From the NCBI RefSeq assembly GCF_007565055.1, contig NC_044564.1, positions 72,560,563-72,624,562 of the forward strand: 64,000 bases of DNA, given 5' to 3'. The stretch is from Rhinopithecus roxellana. Taxonomy: Eukaryota > Chordata > Mammalia > Primates > Cercopithecidae. Position numbers and translations under genes: made by a program. The notes below the pieces were generated by a model. The model had not been told where the DNA came from. It made no database searches and saw only the letters and a program-made list of their open reading frames with translations. Of this stretch, positions 12,134-23,110 are shown piece after piece (the stretch's first letter is position 1; each line of letters begins with the position of its first letter).

Positions 12134-13149
12134 ATGGGGAAAAAGCAGGGCAGAAAAGCTGGAAATTCAAAAAATAAGAGCGCATCTCCCCCTGCAAAGG
12201 AGTGCAGCCCATCGCCAGCAACGGATCGAAGCTGGTCAGAGAATGACTTTGACGAGATGAGAGAAGAAGGCTTCAGTCCATCAAACTTCTCAGAGCTAAA
12301 GGAGGAATTACGTACCCAGCGCAAAGAAACTAAAAATCTTGAAAAAAGAGTGGAAGAATTGACAGCTAGACTAATTAATGCAGAGAAGGTCATAAACGAA
12401 ATGACAGAGATGAAAACCATGACACGAGAAATACGTGACAAATGCACAAGCTTCAGTAACCGACTCGATCAACTGGAAGAAAGAGTATCAGCGATTGAGG
12501 ATCAAATCAATGAAATGAAGCGAGAAGAGAAACCAAAAGAAAAAAGAAGAAAAAAAATGAACAAAGCCTACAAGAAGTATGGGATTATGTAAAAAGACCA
12601 AATCTACGTCTGATTGGGGTGCCTGAAAGTGAGGGGGAAAATGGAATCAAGTTGGAAAACACTCTTCAGGATTTCATCCAGGAGAACTTCCCCAACCTAG
12701 TAGGGCAGGTCAACATTCAAATTCAGGAAATACAGAGAATGCCACAAAGATACTCCTCGAGAAGAGCAACTCCAAGACACATCATTGCCAGATTCACCAA
12801 AGTTGAAATGAAGGAAAAAATCTTAAGGGCAGCCAGAGAGAAAGGTCGGATTACCCATAAAGGGAAGCCCATCAGACTAACAGCAGATCTCTTGGCAGAA
12901 ACTCTACAAGCCAGAAGAGAGTGGGGGCCAATATTCAACGTTCTTAAAGAAAAGAATTTTCAACCCAGAATTTCATATCCAGCCAAACTAAGTTTCATAA
13001 GTGAAGGAGAAATAAAATCCTTTACAGATAAGCAAATGCTTAGAGATTTTGTCACCACCAGGCCTGCCTTACAAGAGACCCTGAAGGAAGCCCTAAACAT
13101 GGAAAGGAACAACCAGTACCAGCCATTGCAAAAACATGCCAAAATGTAA
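12134..13149 (+). pseudogene. L1 ORF1 (RNA-binding chaperone), one frameshift
   Basis: The ATG at 12134 starts MGKKQGRKAGNSKNK, the N-terminus of L1 ORF1p. A coiled coil follows (about residues 50-130, heptads such as NLEKRVEELTARL and DQLEERVSAIED). The frame is lost in the A-run at 12550-12557, which is one base short. Translation in that frame stops at 12592. The RRM and C-terminal domain continue in another frame (12619-13149, with RRATPRHIIARFTKVEMKEK and YPAKLSFISEGEIKSFTDKQ). ORF1p normally has about 338 residues and forms trimers that coat L1 RNA. The coiled-coil region differs most from human L1, as expected for its fast evolution. Confidence 0.93.
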
Positions 13150-13212
13150 AGACCATCGAGGCTAGGAAGAAACTGCATCAACTAACGAGCAAAATAACCA
13201 GTTAATATCATA

Positions 13213-16200
13213 ATGGCTGGATCAAGGTCACACGTAACAATATTAACCTTAAATGTAAATGGACTAAATGCTCCAATTAAAAGACACAGACTGGCAAACT
13301 GGATAAAGAGTCAAGACCCATCAGTCTGCTGTATTCAGGAGACCCATCTCACATGCAGAGACATACATAGGCTCAAAATAAAGGGATGGAGGAAGATCTA
13401 CCAAGCAAATGGAGAACAAAAAAAAAGCAGGGGTTGCAATCCTAGTCTCTGATAAAACAGACTTTAAACCATCAAAGATCAAAAGAAACAAAGAAGGCCA
13501 TTACATAATAGTAAAGGGATCAATTCAACAGGAAGAGCTAACGATCCTAAATATATATGCACCCAATACAGGGGCACCCAGATTCATAAAGCAAGTCCTT
13601 AGAGACTTACAAAGAGACTTAGACTCCCATACAATAATAATGGGAGACTTCAACACTCCGCTGTCAACATTAGACAGATCAACGAGACAGAAAGTTAACA
13701 AGGATATCCAGGAATTGAACTCATCTCTGCACCAAGCGGACCTAATAGACATCTATAGAACTCTCCACCCCAAATCAACAGAATATACATTCTTCTCAGC
13801 ACCACATCGCACTTATTCCAAAATTGACCACATAATTGGAAGTAAAGCACTCCTCAGCAAATGTACAAGAACAGAAATTATAACAAACTGTCTCTCAGAC
13901 CACAGTGCAATCAAACTAGAACTCAGGACTAAGAAACTCAATCAAAACCGATCAACTACATGGAAACTGAACAACCTGCTCCTGAATGACTACTGGGTAC
14001 ATAACGAAATGAAGGCAGAAATAAAGATGTTCTTTGAAACCAATGAGAACAAAGATACAACATACCAGAATCTCTGGGACACATTTAAAGCAGTGTGTAG
14101 AGGTAAATTTATAGCACTAAATGCCCACAAGAGAAAGCAGGAAAGATCTAAAATTGAAACTCTAACATCACAATTAAAAGAACTAGAGAGGCAAGAGGAA
14201 ACACATTCAAAAGCTAGCAGAAGGCAAGAAATAACTAAGATCAGAGCAGAACTGAAGGAGATAGAGACACAAAAAACCCTCCAAAAAATCAATGAATCCA
14301 GGAGTTGGTTTTTTGAAAAGATCAACAAAATTGACAGACCGCTAGCAAGACTAATAAAGAAGAAAAGAGAGAGGAATCAAATAGATGCAATAAAAAATGA
14401 TAAAGGGGATATCACCACCGACCCCACAGAAATACAAAGTACCATCAGAGAACACTATAAACACCTCTACGCAAATCAAATAGAAAATCTAGAAGAAATG
14501 GATAATTTCCTGGACACTTACACTCTCCCAAGACTAAACCAGGAAGAAGTTGAATCCCTGAATAGACCAATAGCAGGCTCTGAAATTGAGGCAACAATTA
14601 ATAGCCTACCCACCAAAAAAAGTCCAGGACCAGATGGATTCACAGCTGAATTCTACCAGAGGTACAAGGAGGAGCTGGTACCATTCCTTCTGAAACTATT
14701 CCAATCAATAGAAAAAGAGGGAATCCTCCCTAACTCATTTTATGAGGCCAACATCATCCTGATACCAAAGCCTGGCAGAGACACAACAAAAAAAGAGAAT
14801 TTTAGACCAATATCCCTGATGAACATCGATGCAAAAAAATCCTCAATAAAATACTGGCAAACCGGATTCAGCAGCACATCAAAAAGCTTATCCACCATGA
14901 TCAAGTGGGCTTCATCCCTGGGATGCAAAGTTGGTTCAACATTCGCAAATCAATAAACATAATCCAGCATATAAACAGAACCAAAGTCAAGAACCACATG
15001 ATTATCTCAATAGATGCAGAAAAGGCTTTTGACAAAATTCAACAGCCCTTCATGCTAAAAACTCTCAATAAATTCCGTATTGATGGAACGTACCTCAAAA
15101 TATTAAGAACTATTTATGACAAACCCACAGCTAATATCATACTGAATGGGCAAAAACTGGAAAAATTCCCTTTGAAAACTGGTACAAGACAGGGATGCCC
15201 TCTCTCACCACTCCTATTCAACATAGTGTTGGAAGTTCTGGCTAGGGCAATCAGGCAAGAGAAAGAAATCAAGGGTATTCAGTTAGGAAAAGAAGAAGTC
15301 AAATTGTCCCTGTTTGCAGATGACATGATTGTATATTTAGAAAACCCCATCGTCTAAGCCCAAACTCTCCTTAAGCTGATAAGCAACTTCAGCAAAGTCT
15401 CAGGATACAAAATTAATGTGCAAAAATCACAAGCATTCTTATATACCAGTAACAGACAAGCAGAGAGCCAAGTCAGGAATGAACTTCCATTCACAATTGC
15501 TTCAAAGAGAATAAAATACCTAGGAATCCAACTTACAAGGGATGTCAAGGACCTCTTCAAGGAGAACTACAAACCACTGCTCAGTGAAATCAAAGAGGAC
15601 ACAAACAAATGGAAGAACATACCATGCTCATGGATAGGAAGAATCAATATCGTGAAAATGGCCATACTGCCCAAGGTTATTTATAGATTCAATGCCATCC
15701 CCATCAAGCTACCGATGAGTTTCTTCACAGAATTGGAAAAAACTGCTTTAAAGTTCATATGGAACCAAAAAAGAGCCCACATTGCCAAGACAATCCTAAG
15801 TCAAAAGGACAAAGCTGGAGGCGTCACGCTACCTGACTTCAAACTATACTACAAGGCTACAGTAACCAAAACAGCATGGTACTGGTACCAAAACAGAGCT
15901 ATAGACCAATGGAACAGAACAGAGTCCTCAGAAATAATACCACACATCTACAGCCATCTGATCTTTGACAAACCTGAGAGAAATAAGAAATGGGGAAAGG
16001 ATTCCCTATTTAATAAATGGTGCTGGGAAAATTGGCTAGCCATAAGTAGAAAGCTGAAACTGGATCCTTTCCTTACTCCTTATACGAAGATTAATTCAAG
16101 ATGGATTAGAGACTTAAATGTTAGACCTAATACCATAAAAACCCTAGAAGAAAATCTAGGTAGTACCATTCAGGACATAGGCATGGGCAAGGACTTCATG

Positions 16201-17043
16201 TCTAAAACACCAAAAGCAATGGCAGCAAAAGCCAAAATTGACAAATGGGATCTAATTAAACTAAAGAGCTTCTGCACAGCAAAAGAAACTACCATCAGAG
16301 TGAACAGGCAACCTACAGAATGGGAGGAAATTTTTGCAATCTTCTCATCTGACAAAGGGCTAATATTCAGAATCTACAAAGAACTCAAACAAATATACAA
16401 GAAAAAAACAAACAACCCCATCAAAAAGTGGGGAAAGGATATGAACAGACATTTCTCAAAAGAAGACATTCATACAGCCAACAGACACATGAAAAAATGC
16501 TCATCATCACTCGCCATCAGAGAAATGCAAATCAAAACCACAATGAGATACCATCTCACACCAGCTAGAATGGTAATCATTAAAAAATCAGGAAACAACA
16601 GTTGTTGGAGAGGATGTGGAGAAATAGGAACACTTTTACACTGTTGGTGGGATTGTAAACTAGTTCAACCATTATGGAAAACAGTATGGCAATTCCTCAA
16701 GGATCTAGAACTAGATGTACCATATGACCCAGCCATCCCACTACTGGGTATATACCCAAAGGATTATAAATTATTCTACTACAAAGACACATGCACACGT
16801 ATGTTTATTGCAGCACTATTCACAATAGCAAAGACTTGGAATCAACCCAAATGTCCATCTGTGACAGACTGGACTAAGAAAATGTGGGACATATACACCA
16901 TGGAATACTATGCAGCCATAAAAAAGGATGAGTTTGCGTCCTTTGTAGGGACATGGATGCAGCTGGAAACCATCATTCTTAGCAAACTATCACAAGAAGA
17001 GAAAACCAAACACCGCATGTTCTCACTCATAGGTGGGAACTGA
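13213..17043 (+). pseudogene. L1 ORF2 (endonuclease/reverse transcriptase), two frameshifts and one nonsense codon
   Basis: The frame opens MAGSRSHVTILTLNVNGLNA, an apurinic/apyrimidinic-type endonuclease. Catalytic blocks NVNGLN, QETHL, GDFNTPLS and SDHSAI are all visible. The reverse transcriptase core follows (SPGPDGFTAEFYQ, GFIPGMQ, ISIDAEKAFDK, QGCPLSPLLFN, and the FADDM catalytic motif near 15313). The C-terminal cysteine-rich segment CWRGCGEIGTLLHCWWDCK is present at about 16606-16660. Breaks are an extra A in the A9 run at 13418-13426, two extra A in the A7 run at 14833-14839, and TAA at 15355-15357 just after FADDMIVYLENPIV. The last 541 codons from 15418 are open to the normal end at 17043. 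Normal length is about 1,275 residues. Confidence 0.95.
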
Positions 17044-17292
17044 ACAATGAGATCACTTGGACTCGGGAAGGGGAACATCACACACCGGGGCCTATCATGG
17101 GGAGCGGGGAGGGGGGAGGGATTGCATTGGGAAGTTATACATGATTAAATGATGAATTGATGGGTGCTGACGAGTTGATGGGTGCAGCACACCAACATGG
17201 CACAAATATACATATGTAACAAACCTGCACATTATGCACATGTACCCTAGAACTTAAAGTATAATAAAAAATAAAAATAAATAAATAAATAA
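17044..17292 (+). other. L1 3'UTR and A-rich tail
   Basis: This holds the L1 3'UTR with its G-rich tract (about 17098-17120), the gcacatgtaccctagaactt block, and a tail of AAATAAAT repeats. Near 17158-17190 the phrase gttgatgggtgc is repeated. I associate this form with Old World monkey L1s, but that is from memory only. Confidence 0.85.
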
Positions 17293-17471
17293 AAAGAAAT
17301 TGCTAGCTTAGATCAATCATATTTTATCCCTTGGGGTGGGGAACATTGCTGAGTCAAATAAAAATTTGGATTATTTTAGCATGGGGATTACATAGATGTC
17401 AATATTAGTAAGGATCTGATATTGTCTTGTTATTAAGAAAAGTGATTGGTTGTCGTTAGTAGGGATACATG

Positions 17472-17722
17472 GCTACATCATTCTTATTGCCTGAGCTGAC
17501 CTTGAGCAAACTACCAAGCATGTGAATGAGGTCATCCTAGACCAGCCAAGCTTTAAGCTGACTGCAGACATGTAAAGAGATCCAGGAGGGACCAGCAAAA
17601 CCAGCGTAAATATGAATTTCCTAGGAAACCACAGGATCATGAGAATGAATAAATGTTTGTGATTGTAAGCCATTAAGTTCTGGGGTGGTTTGTTACACAG
17701 CAATCTCTAATTGTTATAGGTG
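17472..17722 (+). mobile_element. MLT1-type MaLR LTR fragment, sense
   Basis: It ends with the diagnostic ggggtggtttgttacacagc and aatctctaattgttat, the 3' end of MLT1 LTRs. The 5' part is diverged. Confidence 0.7.
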
Positions 17723-17734
17723 ACCAAGGTAAGT

Positions 17735-18131
17735 GTGTCAGATATTCTCTTTTTGCCCCTTCACAGTGCTGCAGGAGGCTGAATTATATGAACTGCAGCA
17801 CAGGCTCCCCTTGCTTCAGGAGATCAAGAGGGAGGAGACTGAGGGAAGTGAAGATATTAATTCCCTGAACCCTCTCCCTGTAGTGTCACTGTGGACTGGC
17901 TGTGTTACTTGACCAAATGCCCCAAACACAGCTTCTTTGTGTTTTGTAACTACTCTCTCTCCTTTCTGCTTTCAGCTCAGGGGTGATTTGGGGCACCCAA
18001 TGTTACTGAGTCTGCCTTGTGATCTCTTTAATCCCTGCTCATACCTCTGTTTATAGGCTTTTATTAAACTCTTCAATTTTTCCTAATTTGATTGTACCAT
18101 CTGTTTCTTGCTGGGATCCTGACTGATAAAG
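17735..18131 (+). mobile_element. old ERVL-type LTR (LTR33/LTR16-like), sense
   Basis: Features are a cttttattaaactc polyadenylation-type block and an end of the form ctgggatcctgactgata. I recognise the class but not the exact family. Confidence 0.5.
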
Positions 18132-18298
18132 AAGGCCTTATCCAGAAGGTAACATCTCAGCAAAGACTTGAATGATCTGATGGAATGAGTCACAAAGGTA
18201 TCTGGGGAGAAATGCCAAGATCTTGCAGCAGCCAGGAGGCAGGGTGAGTAAGCTGGGGAGGTGTGTAGAAGACAAGGTCAAAGGGGCAACAGACACTC

Positions 18299-18301
<3 letters not shown>

Positions 18302-18348
<47 letters not shown>
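18302..18348 (+). repeat. (GT)n microsatellite
   Basis: About 23 uninterrupted GT units. Likely polymorphic in length. Confidence 0.97.
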
Positions 18349-18349
<1 letters not shown>

Positions 18350-19454
18350 ATGGAGGTGTGTGGTGCAGGGGAAGGAGATCACATATGGCCTTGCTGGCTT
18401 TTGTAAGGACTTTGGCTTTTACTTAGAAAGAAATGGGGAGCCACTGGAGCCACATACATCTAATTAAATCTAATAAGATTGCTTTCCGTGATTCCGTGAT
18501 GTGCTGACACTGGAGCTCTGTGATTTAGTACTGAATTTCTCCTCCCAGTCTTCCTGCCTGATGATGAATGCGTGGGCGTGTTAAGCCAGCCCAGCATGCT
18601 TGGGCCTGAGTTCAAGGCTTTGTGTCTCTCTCCTGATGCTGTGGGTGACATGACCTTCCTTACAGTACAGGATTCAGACTACAGTGTCTTTTTTTTTGTT
18701 AGCATATTCTTTTCAGCTCTGTTAATGACTTGGGAGTGGGCACATTTTTCTTGCTCTTTTTTTTGTTGTTGTTAAAGTCAATAGGCCCTTCTACACTGAC
18801 TTCAAAACGTGTACTTATCTAAAGGGTCTTATACAATAGAGAACTGCTTAACTACTTCAGTGGAAATAATACAAGGAGTTGAACAGAAATACTATCTGCC
18901 TGCCTACCTCTTAAAGACGGTAGTTTGTCTTAAATATTTAAAAGGCAGAGTTTTGCATGTATAATTCCAGAATATATAGATTTGAAAGTTGTTTTAATCC
19001 TTCAATTGAAATTTGCATCAGAGCTGGGCCTTCTGGAATTAAGTCTAGTGCACCCTCCACAGGTTACATGAATGAAGGTGATTCTCTTATAACCCCTATG
19101 AAGGACCACCCTCTCTCTGCTGTTTCTCAGAAATATTCCTCAGGCTGAAAGTCAGTCAACCAGCTGTGTAGAGCTACAAACATCTGCATCAGATGTAGGT
19201 TTGCCCAACTAAGTTAAACTGATCTTTCCTAGGTTATACCTGAATCGAAATTTAACTATAAATTGTAGCTACATTCCTTCAGGCTCCATTCTTTGCTTTC
19301 AGCTCAGAAGGAAAGTAAGCTATTTAGTTATATGATTAATTAGGCAGGCAGAATCCTTTTCCTCCTGGCTAACAACATAGATGGACTATTAGAACCTGTT
19401 CTAATGTTTTTTGTCCAGCCTTCGCCTTAATTTCTTTTAAAATTTGTTATTATT

Positions 19455-19738
19455 GGCCGAGCGCAGTGGCTCACTCCTGTAATCCCAGCACTTTGGGAGG
19501 CTGAGGTGAGCTGATCATGAGGTCAAGAGATAAAGACCACCCTGGCTCACATGGTGTAACCCCGTCTCTACTAAAAATACAACAATTAGCGGGGCATGGT
19601 GGTGCAAGCCTGTAGTCCCAGCTCCTTGGGAGGCTGAGGCAGGAGAATCGCTTGAACCCGGGAGGTGGAGGTTGCGAGCCAAGATTGCATCATTGCACTC
19701 CAGCCTGGCAACAGAGCAAGACTCCGTCTCAAAAAAAA
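19455..19738 (+). mobile_element. Alu, sense
   Basis: It starts ggccgagcgcagtggctcac and ends gactccgtctcaaaaaaaa. Both monomers are present, with a small loss in the right monomer (gttgcgagccaag). Confidence 0.95.
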
Positions 19739-20285
19739 TTTAAATTTTTAAAAATTTATATCCCAGTGCGTAAAGCAGGCTATTCAGTAGGTATGCAGTA
19801 GAAAGAGGATAGGAGTAGGAGTCAGCGAACCAGGGTTCTTATTTTTGTGAAAACTTAATACATTGTCCATATTTTTAATTTCAGAATTTGTCAGAGAAAA
19901 CTTTGTTATGGACTGGCAACTTCTGAGATCCTTTCTTGTTCTAAAAGTCTATCTCTGTAGTCTTGTCAAAATCAATCTGGTGGCTGCTGACTTGGTCTCC
20001 AGAATGAGCTGGCTCCATAAGGCTCTAGAATACGTCTTTCAACTTGGTATCTCCTGTGCCTACCACAGGGCCTGGTATAGCGTTAGATTAAATAAAAGGT
20101 GAAATGATCCCTGCTGAATTGCAGTTCCTGTATGGAAGGAGTATACCCCAGGAGGAGGGGGTGAGCCCATGGACTTCCAGTTTAACCCTAGATCTGCAGT
20201 AAAAGCCGTCAAGTCGGTTCTAGGCTCCAAGTTTAATAGTCAAGTCCCTCAATCCTGCCCAAAATCTGAATCTAGGATAGGTGTC

Positions 20286-20625
20286 TGCTATGGTCTAAAT
20301 GTTTGTGTCCCCCAAAATTAATATGTTGAAGCCTCATCTCCAATGCAACAGGATTAAGAGGTGGGGCCTTTGGGAGGTGATTAGGTTATGACGACTCATG
20401 TAGTGCCTTTATAAAAGAGGCTTCAGGTAATCTATTTGCCCCTTCCACCCTGTGATGATACACAGAAGGCACCATCCATGAGGAATGGAACCTGACCAGA
20501 CACCAAATCTACTGGCACCTTGCTTGGACTTCCCGGCTTGTAGAACTGTGAACAATAAATTTTTATTGTTTATAAATTACCCAGTCTGAGATACTTTGTT
20601 ATAGCAGCCTGAACATGCTAAGACA
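20286..20625 (+). mobile_element. MLT1-type MaLR solo LTR, sense, with 5-bp target duplication
   Basis: It begins tgctatggtctaaatgtttg, holds the aggtggggcctttgggaggt block and the ataaagagg-type region, and ends gctaagaca. A perfect gtgtc target duplication lies at 20281-20285 and 20626-20630. Confidence 0.88.
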
Positions 20626-20729
20626 GTGTCAAAAGTAGACTCAACATCATTCTTTAAATGGGCATTTCCCTGTGTGTTCCTAAAACCAGGCTTTCTACAA
20701 CAGAGGCAGTACATTTATTCACTGAGAAA

Positions 20730-20935
20730 CAGGGTGCTTAGATTCAAGTTTTGGCCTGGCCATTAGCTAGGTGCATGACCTTGGTCAAGGTGCTTCACCT
20801 GCTGTACCTCAAGTTCCTTATTTATAAAATGTGAGTAATAGCTGTAACTGCCTCATAAAGTTGTTCTGTGGATTAAATAAATTTATATACTTAGAACAGC
20901 GCTGTTTACATAGTTATGTGTTAGCCTCAAGAAAT
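20730..20935 (+). repeat. MIR SINE, sense
   Basis: MIR core phrases: gcatgaccttggtcaaggtg, cttcacctgctgtacctcaa, tcataaagttgttctgtgga. Confidence 0.75.
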
Positions 20936-21126
20936 ATAGGAATAGAAGAAAAAATATTAAAATAGTCCTAAAAGAAATACTCGTGCATTTGGAAGACTGA
21001 AAGAGAATATCATCAATGTTCATAAAAAGGGAATTATAAGCCTTATAAAACTCCTTTCACGCAAAGGAAAACAGAGGTTGAACACCTTTAAGTAGGTTCA
21101 ATATTGATTGAGTGATTGAATGATTG

Positions 21127-21412
21127 ATTGAGACAGAGTCTCACTCCATCAGAGGCTGGAGTGCAGTGGCGCCACCTGGGCTCACTGCAACCTCCGCCTC
21201 CCGCGTTCAAGCGATTCTCCTGCCTCAGCCTCCTGAGTAGAGCAGCTGTGACTGCAGGCGCCCAACCCCACGCCGGGCTATTTTTTTTTTTTTTTTTTTT
21301 TTTTTTAGTAGAGATGGGGTTTCACCATGTGGCTCAGGCTGATCTCGAACTCAGCCCGCCTTGGCCTCCCAAAGTGCTGGGATTACAGACGTGAGCCAGC
21401 CCACCCTGCCCC
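21127..21412 (-). mobile_element. Alu, antisense, with expanded T run
   Basis: It starts gagacagagtctcactcc and ends gtgagccagcccacc. A T run of about 25 (21282-21306) fills the place of the usual short ttttttgtattttt stretch. Confidence 0.93.
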
Positions 21413-22319
21413 AAAATTAATTTAGATAAATTCTTAGAGAGTAAATGCATAGTCTGTTATTGGGAAAATTGATAACGTTCTGTGATACATAATTACTTTT
21501 CTGAGGTGATGGGGAACCAAACACTTCCTACAAATGAGAGACAGAACTTCTTGTCTACACATTAAAATAACTTTGGAAACTTAGAAAAATATCAATGTCA
21601 AGGTCCCGCAGCAGAGCTTTTTCAACCAAGTGACGAGACCCAGGCACTTTTTTTTCCCCCTAAGGGTGCCCCAGTGTTTAGAAACAACTAAGTCAGATAT
21701 TTTTAGAGTAATTTGCCTTAACTCTTTCATCTTGCGTATAATTTCCATTCTGTCATCCACAACCGGAATTCCACTCCGTTATACCAGTCTCTCCTCATTT
21801 TTTCTGCTGGCTCTTTTCAGCGTGTTTCATCGTGGCTGCTGTCTGTCTGTCACAGCCTTCCCATGTGGGAGCTCCCACCCCTCCCCAGGAGAAAATACAT
21901 GTTTATCATTCAGTAAATATTGGGCAAAATCGTAACAGCAATAACAAGCAATAATTACTCGCGCCAGTTCCCCCTAGATTACATCAACAGAAACACTTGG
22001 GCTAGAACGCCCTCAGGACTATCTAACAAGTGGATATACCACAGTGGCGCGGAGAGCTGCAGTGTTCTGTGTTGGCCAAGTGAAGTAAAGACACCAAGCG
22101 AAGAACGAAGTGTCTTCGCGGCAAGTCCGCTGTGTGCTTTAAATTTTCTGAATCCTTAATGTTATCAGTATTATTTATTTCCCCCGGGAAACAAAATCTC
22201 CAAATACCAAGAAGCCGTTTTGCATCGCCAAAAGCTGCATAGAGGCAGGCTGCCAACAGGACTACCCGGGCACGCTGCAGTGGCATCTCTAGGCAGTTTC
22301 CTTTAATATGCTTTTCCTT

Positions 22320-23110
22320 GGGCTAACTCCTCACTGCGGTGCTGCTCCTCAGCCAGCCCCCGCGCGCAGCCCTCCCCGCGCCAGCTCAGCTGCGGAGCAT
22401 GGGTCCGCCGCCCACGCCGCCTTCCAACCGCAGTGCGCGGCCTGGGCCTTAGACGCGCGTGCGCGCGAGTCGGGGAGGGCGGGCCGCAGCCGGAGGAGGC
22501 GGAACAGGGCCTCGCGATGTGCAGCCCATTGGCTCTCTTCTGCAGTCCCCGCCCCCGGGTGTTCGAGGCGGCGGGGCGGGCCACGTCAGGCAGCCGGCGC
22601 TGGGCTGAGTTTGTGGCAGAAGGGAGGTAAGCCGTGCGGGGCGGCGGGCTGCCACCGCTGCCCCCTGCTCGGGAACCGCTGGGTCGCGCCGCCTGCGGCC
22701 CGGTCGGCTTGCATGGAGGGCGGCTGAGGCCCTGCGGGGCTGGGGCTGAGCTGGGAGACGGGGCAGTGAGCATGTGGCGGCAAGGCCGCGTCGCGGCGAG
22801 GGGGCAGCCGAGAAGGGGGCAGGACCTGCTTTTTGCCCTCGTCCGGTCCTGACGGGGCACTCAGCTTCTGGAGGACTAGGCCTTCTGAGGTTACGGAGCT
22901 CCGAGATACCTGGGCAGGGCTGGCTGTGGTGGCTGCGGTGGGACTCAGTGGGATCCCGACTCGGAAGCCGGTCGGCGCGCTTCTTGCATACCTGCTGCAG
23001 CAGGTTGCAGTCGTCCCACTCTCCTTCGACCGGTTCCCTAGTTGGGGACCGAGTAGGAGGTTCTGGCCGCGTCCTGCCTGGCCTGGGTGACTCTCTTTCT
23101 CATTCCCGGT
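22320..23110 (+). promoter_or_regulatory. FOCAD: CpG-island promoter of FOCAD
   Basis: The stretch is very GC- and CpG-rich and sits in an AT-rich, repeat-filled surround. It holds an inverted CCAAT box (attgg, 22528-22532), GC boxes at 22547-22556 and 22571-22580, and ccacgtca at 22581-22588, which reads TGACGTGG on the other strand (CRE/UPRE-like). No TATA box was seen. A good splice donor follows at 22627, so transcription runs rightward into FOCAD. This is a typical housekeeping TATA-less promoter and may fire in both directions. Long open frames on both strands here come from low stop-codon density in GC-rich DNA. Other first exons further upstream are possible, because I recall human gene models reaching further left. 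Confidence 0.85.
22560..22626 (+). other. FOCAD: FOCAD non-coding first exon (5' end approximate)
   Basis: The exon is inferred from the splice donor GAG|gtaagc at 22626/22627, directly downstream of the CCAAT and GC boxes. The 5' end is a guess, as CpG-island promoters usually have spread start sites. It contains no start codon of the FOCAD protein, so it would be 5'UTR. Transcript data would fix the start site. Confidence 0.6.

Larger units (their letters stand above)
11084..17292 (+). mobile_element. full-length but mutated L1 (L1PA-derived), with 19-bp target duplication
   Basis: The element runs from a 5' end of the ggcggagcaagatggccgc type, through a roughly 1-kb 5'UTR, ORF1, ORF2 and a 3'UTR, to an A-rich AAATA tail. 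A perfect 19-bp target duplication (aaagaaattgctagcttag) flanks it at 11065-11083 and 17293-17311. The coiled-coil half of ORF1, the 5'UTR and the 3'UTR differ clearly from remembered human L1PA2/L1HS sequence, consistent with an Old World monkey L1 lineage. It is inserted just beyond the 3' end of an older sense L1. Both ORFs are broken, so it is not competent as read here. Confidence 0.95.

Noticed and set aside
22303..22860. 185-codon minus-strand frame and 139-codon plus-strand frame in the CpG island
   Set aside because: GC-rich DNA has few stop codons. The peptides are Pro/Ala/Arg-rich and resemble no family. The region is a promoter.
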